DNA of 64,000 nucleotides from Achromobacter aloeverae (GTDB lineage: Bacteria; Pseudomonadota; Gammaproteobacteria; Burkholderiales; Burkholderiaceae_B). The number at the start of each line of letters is the position of its first letter. Positions within the stretch are counted from its first letter, which is position 1. Positions 32,857 to 42,136 of the stretch are shown piece after piece. The notes beneath the pieces were generated by a model. It was not told where the DNA came from. It did not search any database and saw nothing but the letters and a program-made list of their open reading frames with translations. Location: positions 248,001-312,000 of the forward strand of contig NZ_PYAL01000006.1 in NCBI RefSeq assembly GCF_004121055.1, written 5' to 3'. The position numbers and the translations under genes were made by a program.

Positions 32857-34023
32857 ATGATCCGGGACCCTGAAAGCTTTGCCGCTTTCATCGATTCCTT
32901 GCGGCGCTTCGTGCGAGAGCGCCTGGTTCCGCGCGAAGCCGAGGTGGCTCGCCTGGACGATGTGCCGGCCGACCTGGTGGCCGAGATGGCGGCGCAAGGC
33001 CTGTTCGGCTATTCCATTCCGGAGGCCTACGGGGGCGCGGGCATGACCACCGAGGAATTGATCCTGGCGGCCCTGGAATTGTCCCAATGCGCCGTGGCTT
33101 TTCGCGCCCGCGTGGGCACCAATACGGGCATCGGCTCGGAGGCGCTGGTGGCGGACGGCACCGAGGCGCAGAAGGCGCGCTATCTGCCCAGCCTCGCCAG
33201 CGGCGCGGTTACGGGCTGCTTCGCCTTGACCGAACCGCAAGCGGGGTCGGACGCCACCGCACTGCGGACGACCGCAAGGCGCGACGGCGACAGCTATGTA
33301 TTGAACGGCGAGAAGTGCTTTATCACGAACGCGCCGCTTGCCGGCCTGTTCACCGTGATGGCGCGAACCGATCCGGACGAACCCGGCGCGCGCGGCATCA
33401 CTGCCTTCATTGTCGAAAGGGGCATGGCGGGCCTGTCCACGGGCCAACCCTATGAAAAGATGGGGCAGGCGGGATCGCCGGTGTCGGCTGTCTACCTGAA
33501 CGATTGCCGTGTGCCGGCGGCCAACATCATCGGCGGACGGGAGGGGCAGGGATTCAAGACCGCGATGCGGGTGCTGAACAAGCAGCGCATACACCTGGCT
33601 GCGCTATGCATAGGCCCGGCGATCCGCATGCTGGACGACACCATGCGCTTCGTGGCCGAGCGCGAGCAGTTCGGACGCCCACTCATGGAGTTCCAGCTGG
33701 TGCAGGCCATGCTGGCCGATTGCCAGACCGAGATACAGGCGGCGCGCGCGCTCGTGCTGCAGACGGCGAGGGAGCGCGATGCCGGACAAGACGTGACGCT
33801 GAACGCGTCCATCTGCAAGTATTACGCCTCGGAGATGTGTGGCCGCGTGGCCGACCGCTGCGTCCAGATGCATGGCGGCTACGGGTACATCGCCGATTAC
33901 GGGATCGAACGCTTTTATCGAGATGTCAGGCTGTTCCGGCTCTATGAGGGCACGAGCCAGATCCATCAGCTGACCATTGCCAGGCATACCTTGAGCCAGG
34001 CTGGCTACATCGCTGGCAGATAG
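32857..34023 (+). CDS. Acyl-CoA dehydrogenase
   Basis: FAD-dependent dehydrogenase of 388 residues, similar in architecture to the copy at 18.7 kb. FALTEPQAGSDATALRT, NGEKCFITNAP, GQGFKTAMRVLNKQRIHLAA, YGYIADYGIERFYRDVR and the catalytic-base loop RLYEGTSQIHQ with Glu are all present. GTGAGGAG precedes the ATG. It is divergent from the second IclR pair and is followed by a Bug-type binding protein and another acyl-CoA dehydrogenase, forming a probable operon to 39.4 kb. Confidence 0.93.
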   Translation: MIRDPESFAAFIDSLRRFVRERLVPREAEVARLDDVPADLVAEMAAQGLFGYSIPEAYGGAGMTTEELILAALELSQCAVAFRARVGTNTGIGSEALVADGTEAQKARYLPSLASGAVTGCFALTEPQAGSDATALRTTARRDGDSYVLNGEKCFITNAPLAGLFTVMARTDPDEPGARGITAFIVERGMAGLSTGQPYEKMGQAGSPVSAVYLNDCRVPAANIIGGREGQGFKTAMRVLNKQRIHLAALCIGPAIRMLDDTMRFVAEREQFGRPLMEFQLVQAMLADCQTEIQAARALVLQTARERDAGQDVTLNASICKYYASEMCGRVADRCVQMHGGYGYIADYGIERFYRDVRLFRLYEGTSQIHQLTIARHTLSQAGYIAGR

Positions 34024-34084
34024 TTACTTCCAGGGACCTCGGTCGTGCAAGAAACCGATGGCCCGCTCACCAAAGGAGACGTCC

Positions 34085-35059
34085 ATGTTCAAGCATTTTT
34101 CAAGATGGGTCGCGGTTTTGGCGGCTGTGGCCGCCTTCGGCGGCGCGCCGGCTCGCGCAGCCTATCCGGACCGGCCCATACGCCTGATCATCCCATTTGC
34201 ACCGGGAGGTTCCACCGATGTGCTCGGACGCCTGCTTGCCGAGGCGCTGCATCCCATCCTGGGACAGGCCGTCATCGTGGAAAACAAGCCGGGCGCGGGA
34301 GGCAACATCGGCGGGGATTTCGTCGCCCGCTCCGCACCCGATGGGTATACGCTGCTGCTGGCGGCCGCCGGGCCCACCGTCATCAATCCCAGCCTGTATC
34401 GCAGCATGCCGTTCGATCCCGCCAAGGACCTGGCGCCGATCAGTTGCCTGGAGCGCGAGCACAACCTGATGGTGGTCAACAAGTCGCTGCCGGTCGCCAA
34501 CCTGCAGGATTTCCTGAAGTATGCCCGCGCGCATCCCGGCAAGCTGTCCTTCGGCTCTCCCGGCAATGGCTCGCCAGCCCAGCTGGCCGGCGAATTGCTC
34601 AACCAGCGGGCGGGATTGCAGACCCAGCACGTGCCCTACAAGGGCACGGGACCCGCGGTTACCGACCTGGTGGCCGGCCATATCGATTTCATCATCGACA
34701 ACATGCCGGCCTTGCTGCCGCAGGTGAAGGCGGGCAATCTGCGCGCGCTCGCCGTCCCCAGCGACCGGCGCGCCACCGCCGCGCCGGATATTCCCACCTT
34801 CGACGAGGCGGGGGAGAAAGGCTTTGTCGTGATGGCTTGGAAAGGCCTGATGGCCCCCGCCGGCACCGATCCGGCGATCATCGAACGCCTGCACGCGGCC
34901 GTCGTCAAGGCCTTGCAGGATCCGCAGTTGCGGACGCGCTTCCAGGACTTGGGCGCGGAGCCGCTGGGCAGCACGCCCGCTGAGTTCGCCCGGCAAATCT
35001 CCGAAGAAACCGCCTGGTGGGCGAAGCTGGTGAAGTCGACGGGTACGCAAATCCAATAA
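34085..35059 (+). CDS. Bug/TctC-type tripartite tricarboxylate transporter substrate-binding protein
   Basis: Periplasmic binding protein of 324 residues. The signal peptide ends GAPARAAYPDRPIRLIIPF, and family motifs PGGSTDVLGRLLAE, VENKPGAGGNIGGDFVA, FGSPGNGSPAQLAGE and HVPYKGTGPAVTDLVAGHID are present. AAAGGAG precedes ATG 34085, so I used that start rather than the in-frame 34058. Such proteins bind carboxylates, but no TctA/TctB membrane partners lie in the window. It is an orphan binding protein, a common state in Bordetella-type genomes. Confidence 0.92.
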   Translation: MFKHFSRWVAVLAAVAAFGGAPARAAYPDRPIRLIIPFAPGGSTDVLGRLLAEALHPILGQAVIVENKPGAGGNIGGDFVARSAPDGYTLLLAAAGPTVINPSLYRSMPFDPAKDLAPISCLEREHNLMVVNKSLPVANLQDFLKYARAHPGKLSFGSPGNGSPAQLAGELLNQRAGLQTQHVPYKGTGPAVTDLVAGHIDFIIDNMPALLPQVKAGNLRALAVPSDRRATAAPDIPTFDEAGEKGFVVMAWKGLMAPAGTDPAIIERLHAAVVKALQDPQLRTRFQDLGAEPLGSTPAEFARQISEETAWWAKLVKSTGTQIQ

Positions 35060-35073
35060 GCGAGGGACCAGCC

Positions 35074-36261
35074 ATGCAGCAGCAAGCGAACGAAGTCGCC
35101 GACCTGTGCGCGCGCGTGCGCCGCTTCGTGGACGAGGTGGCTATTCCGGCGGAGTCGCCGGCCATCGCACGCGATGTCGAAGCCTTGGACCGGACCGTGG
35201 CGCGCTTGCGCCAGCAAGCGCGGGAGGCCGGCCTGTACGCGCCACAACTGCCGCCGCATCTGGGCGGCCTGGGACTGGGATGGAGGGACCTGGCGCAGGT
35301 GCTGGAGGAAGCCGGGCGGGGCTTCCTGGGACCGGCCGCCTTGCATTGCGCGGCGCCGGACCAGCCCAATATGCTCACTCTGCTGCACCTGGGAACGTCC
35401 GCGCAACAGGCGCGTTATCTGGAGCCCTTGGCGCAGGCGACCCAGCGGGCGTGCTTTGCCATGACCGAACCCGGCCCGGGCGCGGGGTCCGATCCGTCCA
35501 TGTTGCGCACGCGCGCTGACCGGCGCAACGGCCGATGGGTGCTGCGAGGGCACAAGAAGTTCATCAGCGGCGGCGTGGGTGCGAACTTCGCCCTGGTGCT
35601 GGCGCGCGCGGATGAGGGGCCAACGCTGTTCCTCGTTCCCGCGGATACGCCAGGCTACCGCGTGGCGCGCGATATCGGCATGGTGACGGGTTATCAGATC
35701 GGCGGTCACGCCGAAATATTCCTGGATGACTGCGAAGTCCCCGACGACGCGGTCCTGGGGGTGCCGGGGCAGGGGCTGGCGCATGCGCAGCTGCGGCTGG
35801 AGCCGGCGCGGCTCCTGCACTGCATGCGGTATATCGGCCGCGCCCGCCGGGCGCTGGCGTGCGCGCGCGAGTACGTGGTTCAGCGCGTCTCCTTCGGCTC
35901 CCGCCTGGCCGACCTGCAGCAGGTCCAGGCCATGGTAGCCGACTCGTACATCGAACTGCATGCCAGCCGGCTCATGACGCTGGAATGCGCAAGCAGAATG
36001 GATGAGGGCCTGTCCGTCAAGCAACACAGCGCCATGGCCAAGGTTTTCGTGTCCGAAACGGTGAATCGGGTGGCGGACCGCGCGGTGCAGATGATGGGGG
36101 CGCTGGGAATGTCGGAGGATAGCCCCGTGGCCATGATCTGGCAGGAGTTGCGGCCCTTCCGCATCTATGACGGCGCCAATGAGTTGCATCGCGCGACGCT
36201 CGCGCGGCGCCTGTTGTCAAATTATCCATCCCGGGAGGGCGATACGCATGGCGAAAGATGA
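35074..36261 (+). CDS. Acyl-CoA dehydrogenase, ACAD10/11-like
   Basis: Acyl-CoA dehydrogenase of 395 residues. MTEPGPGAGSDPSMLRTRA, LRGHKKFISGG and a C-terminal loop FRIYDGANELHRAT are seen. The usual catalytic Glu (YEGT) is replaced by Asp, as in the ACAD10/11-like group. GAGGGA precedes ATG 35074. Its end overlaps the next gene by 14 bases. It probably acts on an unusual, perhaps hydroxylated or branched, acyl-CoA, but this is inference from subfamily resemblance. Confidence 0.88.
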   Translation: MQQQANEVADLCARVRRFVDEVAIPAESPAIARDVEALDRTVARLRQQAREAGLYAPQLPPHLGGLGLGWRDLAQVLEEAGRGFLGPAALHCAAPDQPNMLTLLHLGTSAQQARYLEPLAQATQRACFAMTEPGPGAGSDPSMLRTRADRRNGRWVLRGHKKFISGGVGANFALVLARADEGPTLFLVPADTPGYRVARDIGMVTGYQIGGHAEIFLDDCEVPDDAVLGVPGQGLAHAQLRLEPARLLHCMRYIGRARRALACAREYVVQRVSFGSRLADLQQVQAMVADSYIELHASRLMTLECASRMDEGLSVKQHSAMAKVFVSETVNRVADRAVQMMGALGMSEDSPVAMIWQELRPFRIYDGANELHRATLARRLLSNYPSREGDTHGER

Positions 36262-37240
36262 ATTCCTGGCTTATCGGCTGCATGCGGGCAATGAAGCGGG
36301 GGCAGCGCCGCAAGGGCGTTTCGAGTCGCTCCGGACGGAAGACCTTTCCGGGGGCGACACGCTCATTCAGGTTGCGTATGCGGGCTTGAACTACAAGGAC
36401 GCGCTGGCCCAGGCGGGACGAGGCAAGATCATTCGCGCCTACCCGCGCGTGGGGGGGATCGATTTTTCCGGCACGATCGTGCATTCCTCCGAAGCAGCCC
36501 TGGCGCCGGGGACGCCTGTCGTGGTGCATGGATTCGGCGCGGGCGTGGACCACGACGGCGGCTATGCGGAGTATGCGCGCGTGCCTGCCGAATGGGTGCT
36601 GCCCTTGCCCGCCGGGATGACCTTGCGGGAGGCCGCCGCGCTGGGTGCGGCGGGCTACACTGCGGCCCTGTCCCTGCACTGGATGGAACATTGCGGCCTG
36701 ACGGCGGGCGACGTACTGGTAACGGGCGCGACGGGGGGCGTGGCGGGCATCGCGATCGATATCCTGGACCGCCGGGGGTTTCGGGTCTGTGCCATGTCCG
36801 GCAAGCCGGGCGTGCAGGCCTACCTGCGCGCCCTGGGTGCAGCCGACGTGATCCCGCCCCTGGATGAGGGCGCGCCCTTGCGGCCCTTGATGTCCGCTAG
36901 ATGGGATGGCGTGGTCGATTCCGTCGGTGGCCGGCTGCTCGCCCAGGTGATCGCATGCCTGCGGCCCGACGGCGTGGCGGCCGCCTTCGGCAACGCGGGC
37001 GGGGCGGAACTGCCGGCGTCGGTCATTCCTTTCATCCTGCGCGGCGTCAAGTTGATCGGCATCAACGCCAACAGCCCCATGCCATTGCGCAAGCGCTTGT
37101 GGCACAGGCTGGCCAACGATTATCGGCCAGCCCGGCTGGACACCGCGACGCGCGTCATCGAGCCGCGCGAATTGCCGCAAACCCTGGCCGCCTTGTTGGC
37201 GCGCGAAAACATCGGCCGTTGCGTCGTGCGTTTCTCTTGA
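36248..37240 (+). CDS. YhdH/AcuI-type oxidoreductase (MDR superfamily)
   Basis: Medium-chain reductase of 330 residues without the structural zinc site. N-terminal GroES-like domain with YAGLNYKDALAQAGRGKI and PRVGGIDFSGTI, then VLVTGATGGVAGIAIDIL for NADPH, and a C-terminal half with GVAAAFGNAGGAELPASV and GINANSPMPL. This arrangement is typical of AcuI/YhdH, known to reduce acrylyl-CoA to propionyl-CoA. The frame overlaps the preceding dehydrogenase, and GGGAGGG lies upstream. A role in reducing an enoyl-CoA of this pathway is plausible. Confidence 0.88.
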   Translation: MAKDEFLAYRLHAGNEAGAAPQGRFESLRTEDLSGGDTLIQVAYAGLNYKDALAQAGRGKIIRAYPRVGGIDFSGTIVHSSEAALAPGTPVVVHGFGAGVDHDGGYAEYARVPAEWVLPLPAGMTLREAAALGAAGYTAALSLHWMEHCGLTAGDVLVTGATGGVAGIAIDILDRRGFRVCAMSGKPGVQAYLRALGAADVIPPLDEGAPLRPLMSARWDGVVDSVGGRLLAQVIACLRPDGVAAAFGNAGGAELPASVIPFILRGVKLIGINANSPMPLRKRLWHRLANDYRPARLDTATRVIEPRELPQTLAALLARENIGRCVVRFS

Positions 37241-37267
37241 AGTCTTCCTTGGATACTCCAACTCATC

Positions 37268-39376
37268 ATGATCGAGCATAACGATGACTCGCTGTCCCGC
37301 TTGTTCGCACCGCGCGGCATCGCGGTGGTGGGCGCATCCGCGACGCCTGGAAAGATAGGTGCCATGCCCGTCACGCTGTTGCGAAAATACGGCTACGACG
37401 GCCGCATCCTGCCGGTGAATCCTCGCGTGGACGAGATTCAGGGGTTGGAAACCTATCCGGACCTGGATGCGCTGGATGACGTCGACCTCGCGATCCTGGC
37501 CGTTCCAGCAGCCCACGCGGCGGCGGCCCTGGCCCGCGCGCGCGTCGGACAGATAGGCGGGGCGGTCGTCTTCACCTCCGGATTCGCGGAGACCGGCGAC
37601 GAAGGCGCAGCCTTGCAGGCGCGGTTGTGCGCAATTGCTGCCGAGCGCCGGATCCGCTTGCTGGGTCCGAACTGCCTGGGGTTCATGAACGTACGCAGGC
37701 AGGTCTATGCCACTTTTTCCCCCGCGCCAGCCAATGGGGCCATCGCCGCCGGCGGCATAGGGATGGTCAGCCAGAGCGGCGCATTCGGGGCGTATGCATT
37801 CTCCATGGCGCGCGACCGGGGATTGGGCCTGTCGCACTGGATCAGTACCGGGAACGAGGCCGATATCGATGTCGCCGACTGCATCGCCTGGCTCGCCAAC
37901 GATGCGCACACACGCGTCATCATGACCTACATGGAAGGCTGCCGGGACGGCGAGAAGCTTCGTCGCGCGCTTGCCACCGCTCGCGCCGCCGGCAAGCCGG
38001 TGGTCGTCGCCAAGATCGGGCGAACCCAGGCCGGGGCGCAAGCCGCTGCGTCGCATACCGCCGCGCTTGCCGGCGACGATGCGGTCTACGACGCGCTGTT
38101 CCGCCAGTATGGGGCGGTGCGCGCCCGTACCGTCGAGGAATTTTTCAACCTGGGGTATGCGTTCGATACGTGGCGCAGTCCACCGCGGGGGAAGCGGCTG
38201 GCGGTCCTTACCATTTCGGGAGGCGTGGGCGCGTTGATGGCGGACGAGGCCGTCGATGCGGGGCTGGCATTGCCCGCGCCCTCGGAGGCCGCGCAGGCGC
38301 GTTTGCTGGCACGGATCCCTTTCGGTAGCGCACGCAATCCCATCGATGTCACGGGGCAGGCGGTGTCCGAACCGGGCCTGCTGCTGGACGCCGTGGAGGA
38401 AGCGCTGGAGGGCGATGCCTATGATGCGATGGCGGTATTTCTGGCCGCCGCCGGATCGTCGGAGGCCTTGTGGCCCACCTTCGAAAACTTCGCACGGACC
38501 ATGCAGGCGCGTCATCCCGGTGTGCCGCTGGCCATCAGCGCGCTGTTTTCGCCTGAGCGGCGACGCGCATTGGAGGCCTTGGGGTGCCTGGTGTTCGCCG
38601 ACCCTAGCGCGGCGGTCAAGACCATAGGCGCCATCGCCGCGCGGGAAGCACGCGACGAGCCGCTTGCTGCCGGGGACGCGGCGCCCGGCGAGCGACTTGA
38701 GGAGACCTATAACGAGGTGCGGGCGATGACCGTGTTGGCGCGTGCGGGAATACCCGTGACACCGTGCCAGTTGGTCGCCAGCGCGGATGCCGCCGTCGCG
38801 GCGGCTCGTGATTTTTCCGCGCCGGTGGCCATGAAGATCGTTTCCGCCGATATCCTGCACAAGAGCGACGTGGGCGGCGTCAAGCTGCGCCTGCGGGGCG
38901 AGGCCGCAGTGCGCGAGGCCTACGATGCGATCGTCCAGGCCGTGCGGCGCAATTGCCCCCAGGCGCGAATAGACGGCGTGCTGGTGGCTCCGATGGCGCC
39001 GGCCGGCGTGGAGTGCATCGCCGGCGTGCACCGGGACCCGGTCTTCGGCCCTGTCGTGATGTTCGGGCTGGGCGGCATCTTCGTGGAAGTGCTGAAGGAT
39101 GTCAGCTTCCGTATCGCCCCGTTCGAACGACCGGAGGCGCTTGCGATGATACGGGACACCAAGGGGCACGCCCTCCTGCAAGGGGCGCGAGGTATGCCCG
39201 CGGCCGATATCGGCGCCCTGGCCGACGCCCTGGTCGCGCTGTCCCGATTCGCGCACCGGCATCGCGACACGCTCGACTCGGTAGAGATCAATCCGCTGCT
39301 GGCGCTGCCCGCGGGCCAGGGCGTGCTCGCGCTGGACGCGGTGCTGGCCGGACGTTCGGCGGATAAGGGCACATAA
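37268..39376 (+). CDS. Acyl-CoA synthetase (ADP/NDP-forming), acetate-CoA ligase family
   Basis: A 702-residue fusion. N-terminal CoA-binding domain (about 10-110; APRGIAVVGASATPGKIG), succinyl-CoA ligase-like domains (about 150-440), and a C-terminal ATP-grasp domain (about 475-700) with EVRAMTVLARAGIPVTP, MKIVSADILHKSDVGGVKL and VMFGLGGIFVEVLKDVSF. The probable phospho-His region is SQSGAFGAYAFSMARD. The enzyme makes or cleaves acyl-CoA with ADP/ATP and phosphate. It follows the AcuI-like gene by 28 bases and could capture ATP from the acyl-CoA product. No good ribosome site is seen. Confidence 0.9.
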   Translation: MIEHNDDSLSRLFAPRGIAVVGASATPGKIGAMPVTLLRKYGYDGRILPVNPRVDEIQGLETYPDLDALDDVDLAILAVPAAHAAAALARARVGQIGGAVVFTSGFAETGDEGAALQARLCAIAAERRIRLLGPNCLGFMNVRRQVYATFSPAPANGAIAAGGIGMVSQSGAFGAYAFSMARDRGLGLSHWISTGNEADIDVADCIAWLANDAHTRVIMTYMEGCRDGEKLRRALATARAAGKPVVVAKIGRTQAGAQAAASHTAALAGDDAVYDALFRQYGAVRARTVEEFFNLGYAFDTWRSPPRGKRLAVLTISGGVGALMADEAVDAGLALPAPSEAAQARLLARIPFGSARNPIDVTGQAVSEPGLLLDAVEEALEGDAYDAMAVFLAAAGSSEALWPTFENFARTMQARHPGVPLAISALFSPERRRALEALGCLVFADPSAAVKTIGAIAAREARDEPLAAGDAAPGERLEETYNEVRAMTVLARAGIPVTPCQLVASADAAVAAARDFSAPVAMKIVSADILHKSDVGGVKLRLRGEAAVREAYDAIVQAVRRNCPQARIDGVLVAPMAPAGVECIAGVHRDPVFGPVVMFGLGGIFVEVLKDVSFRIAPFERPEALAMIRDTKGHALLQGARGMPAADIGALADALVALSRFAHRHRDTLDSVEINPLLALPAGQGVLALDAVLAGRSADKGT

Positions 39377-39508
39377 GGAGGGTACATAAGGCGACCGAAA
39401 CCCGCCTCCGCCAGAAATTGCGCCATGGGCATACCGGCAACACGCACCGATACACTGATGGCGGTGCTCTTGCGCCGGGCCGGCGGCGGGCGCGTGCCCG
39501 CCAAGCGC

Positions 39509-40492
39509 CTATTCGGGCGTCGACACGACTTCCCGCCGACGTGGCGCGACAGGCGCCATGTCGGCCAGGGACGGCGCGGACAGCCCTGCCGAGTGTTCCC
39601 GCAGGAACCGCTGCGCCAATCCCTCCACCCAGTCGCGAAACGCAATGACGACCGGGGAATCCTTTTTGTATTCGGGATACACCACGCAATATCGCTTGGC
39701 GTGCTTGACCGCGATGTCGAAGGGAATGGCCAGGTCGCCGCGCTTGAGCTCGCGGTCGACGTAGAACCGGGGGACCAGTCCCACCCCCAGCCCCGCGCAA
39801 GCCGCCTCGATCACCATCGAGTACAGCTCGAAGCGCATGCCGCGTAGGGCGCGATCGTCGCGCACGCCCGCGGTCTCGAACCAGCGCCGCCACACATCGT
39901 TCTTGCCGGCCTTGTGCAGCAGGGTAAGGTGCCCCAGGTCGGCCGGATTCCGCAGTGAGCCGAGATCGTGGTGATGCGGGCTCAACACAGGGACCACTTC
40001 CTCGTCGAACAGTTCAAGCTTGACCACGCCGGTCCACGCCGGATGGTCGAAATGCAGCGCCGCGTCGAAATGCGTGCCCCGAAAAAGAAAGGGTTCGGGC
40101 TTCTCGCTGAAGTTGATCGTGATGTCCGGATGCAGCGCCCGGAATTCATGCAGGCGGGGCAACAGCCAGCGGCTGGAAAAAGTCGGAATGACCGCCAGTT
40201 CGAGTATGCCGCCCGCGCCGCGATTGGCCATCAGCGTCTGGGTGTGAAGTTCGATTTCCTCCAGGTGCGGCGCGATGCGGTTGGCGTAGTAACGGCCCGC
40301 GTCGTTCAGCACTACCTGCCGGCCGACCCGGGTGAACAGCTTGGCGTCCAGATAGGTTTCCAGGGCCGAGATCTGGCGGCTGACCGCGCTTTCGGACAGG
40401 CACAGTTCATCGGCGGCCCTGGCGAAGTTCTCGTGCCGCGCCGCGGCTTCGAAGATGGACAGCGCCACCGTGCTGGGGATCTTGCGCTTCAT
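39509..40492 (-). CDS. LysR family transcriptional regulator
   Basis: A 327-residue LysR-type regulator. Winged helix (about 5-65): FEAAARHENFARAADELCLS with ESAVSRQISALE. The substrate-binding domain (about 90-300) has AVIPTFSSRWLLPRL, INFSEKPEPFLFRGTHFDAALHF split across two segments, and an Arg/Pro-rich C-terminal extension. GGAGGAGG precedes the start. It is divergent from the aldehyde dehydrogenase operon, and a perfect T-N11-A palindrome lies in between, so it should activate that operon in response to a small-molecule inducer. Confidence 0.9.
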   Translation of the reverse strand: MKRKIPSTVALSIFEAAARHENFARAADELCLSESAVSRQISALETYLDAKLFTRVGRQVVLNDAGRYYANRIAPHLEEIELHTQTLMANRGAGGILELAVIPTFSSRWLLPRLHEFRALHPDITINFSEKPEPFLFRGTHFDAALHFDHPAWTGVVKLELFDEEVVPVLSPHHHDLGSLRNPADLGHLTLLHKAGKNDVWRRWFETAGVRDDRALRGMRFELYSMVIEAACAGLGVGLVPRFYVDRELKRGDLAIPFDIAVKHAKRYCVVYPEYKKDSPVVIAFRDWVEGLAQRFLREHSAGLSAPSLADMAPVAPRRREVVSTPE

Positions 40493-40542
40493 GTGGGCCT
40501 CCTCCGCCTGAACCAGATCGATGACGAAACCGCATCTATTGC

Positions 40543-40555
40543 TGATGATTCATCA
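40543..40555. promoter_or_regulatory. Candidate LysR-type box (T-N11-A palindrome)
   Basis: TGATGATTCATCA is a perfect 13-base palindrome with the T-N11-A form of LysR regulatory boxes. It sits 51 bases from the LysR start and 75 bases before the divergent aldehyde dehydrogenase start. Confidence 0.6.
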
Positions 40556-40630
40556 GTTCCGCCCCTGGGATGTCCTGATCATAATCGACGAACTGATTCG
40601 ATAACCGCAATTGAAGAGGGCCGGGACAAA

Positions 40631-42112
40631 ATGGAGCAATTCAAGCTTTTCATCAACAACGAATGGGTGGACGCGCAGGCCGGCGAGTCCTTCGAGACGG
40701 ATGACCCCTACACGGGAAAACCCTGGGCCCAGGTGCCGCGCGGCCGGGCGGCCGACGTGAACCGCGCCGTGGCGGCCGCCAAGGCGGCCTTCGAGGACGG
40801 CCCGTGGTCCCGCATGTCGGCCAGCGACCGGGGCCGCTTGATCTACAAGCTGGGCGAGCGGATCGAGCGCGACGCGCAGCGCCTGGCGGAGGTGGAAAGC
40901 CGGGATAACGGCAAGCTGATGAGCGAGGTGCTGGGCCAGGTGAAGTACTGCGCCAAGTATTTCTACTACTACGGCGGCCTGGCCGACAAGATCCAGGGAC
41001 ACGTGGTGCCGATGGACAAGCCGGGCGTGTTCAATACCGTGCGCTACGAGCCGATCGGCGTGGTGGCCAGCATCACCCCCTGGAATTCGTCGCTGCTGCT
41101 GACGGCCTGGAAGCTGGGACCGGCGCTGTGCGCGGGCAATACCATCGTCTGCAAGCCGTCGGAATTCACGCCGGCGTCCCTATTGGTACTGGCCGAGATG
41201 GCCAGGGAAGTGGGCTTTCCGCCCGGCGTGATCAACGTGCTGACCGGCTACGGCGCCGAGGTCGGCGAACCGCTGATTCGCCATCCGGACGTGGGCCGGG
41301 TGGCCTTCACCGGCGGCGATGCGGCGGGCCGGCGCGTGTACACGACGGCGGCGGAAGGCTTGAAGCGGGTGTCGCTGGAACTGGGCGGAAAGTCGCCCAA
41401 TATCGTGTTCGACGACGCCGACCTGGATCGCGCGGCCAACGGCGTCATCACCGGTATTTTTTCCGCCGGCGGACAGACCTGCATGGCGGGTTCGCGCCTG
41501 CTGCTGCAGGAATCCATCCACGACGAATTCCTGGCGCGCATCGAGAAAATTACCCGTTCGGCCAAGATCGGCGACCCCAGGAAGGCCGATACGCAGATCG
41601 GTCCCGTCGCCACGCGTCCCCAGTATGAAAAGGTGCTGCAGTACATCGATATCGCCAAGCAGGAGGGCGCCCGCTGCGTGACCGGCGGCCGCGCGCTGTC
41701 GGGGCCCGAATACGGCGCCGGCCAGTTCGTCGAGCCGACCATCTTCGCGGATGTGAGGAACGATATGCGCATCGCGCAGGAAGAAGTGTTCGGACCGGTG
41801 CTGGCGGTGCTGAAGTTCAAGGACGAGGCGGATGCCATCCGCATCGGCAATGACATCCGCTTCGGCCTGGCCGCCGGCGTCTGGACCCGCAGCCTGCATC
41901 GGGCCATGCTGATGTCGGAGAAGCTGCGCGCCGGCACGGTATGGGTCAACAACTACCGGTCGACCAGCTATATGACGCCGTTCGGCGGGTTCAAGGATAG
42001 CGGCCTGGGACGCGAAGGCGGCTTCGAGTCGGTGAAGGAGTACATGGAGGTCAAGAGCGTGTGGATGTCCTCGGACCTGGACATGCCGAATCCGTTCGTG
42101 CGCAAATACTGA
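40631..42112 (+). CDS. NAD(P)-dependent aldehyde dehydrogenase
   Basis: Aldehyde dehydrogenase of 493 residues. The active-site Glu250 lies in VSLELGGKSPN and the nucleophile Cys284 in GGQTCMAGSR; the cofactor-binding segments ITPWNSSLLL and KPSEFTPASLLVLAE are intact. AFTGGDAAGRR replaces the usual TGS with TGG. GAGGG lies 12 bases upstream of ATG 40631. It is the first gene of an operon with a flavoprotein dehydrogenase and a full liv-type transporter, suggesting catabolism of an imported acid or aldehyde-yielding compound. Confidence 0.93.
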   Translation: MEQFKLFINNEWVDAQAGESFETDDPYTGKPWAQVPRGRAADVNRAVAAAKAAFEDGPWSRMSASDRGRLIYKLGERIERDAQRLAEVESRDNGKLMSEVLGQVKYCAKYFYYYGGLADKIQGHVVPMDKPGVFNTVRYEPIGVVASITPWNSSLLLTAWKLGPALCAGNTIVCKPSEFTPASLLVLAEMAREVGFPPGVINVLTGYGAEVGEPLIRHPDVGRVAFTGGDAAGRRVYTTAAEGLKRVSLELGGKSPNIVFDDADLDRAANGVITGIFSAGGQTCMAGSRLLLQESIHDEFLARIEKITRSAKIGDPRKADTQIGPVATRPQYEKVLQYIDIAKQEGARCVTGGRALSGPEYGAGQFVEPTIFADVRNDMRIAQEEVFGPVLAVLKFKDEADAIRIGNDIRFGLAAGVWTRSLHRAMLMSEKLRAGTVWVNNYRSTSYMTPFGGFKDSGLGREGGFESVKEYMEVKSVWMSSDLDMPNPFVRKY

Positions 42113-42136
42113 CCATCTATGCCGCCAGGAGTGGAA

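Noticed and set aside
36017-39262. Very long minus-strand open frame opposite the dehydrogenase, AcuI-like and acyl-CoA synthetase genes
   Set aside because: The predicted protein is Arg/Gly/His/Gln-rich with no motif, and it mirrors three well-supported genes. GC-rich DNA often leaves such antisense frames open.
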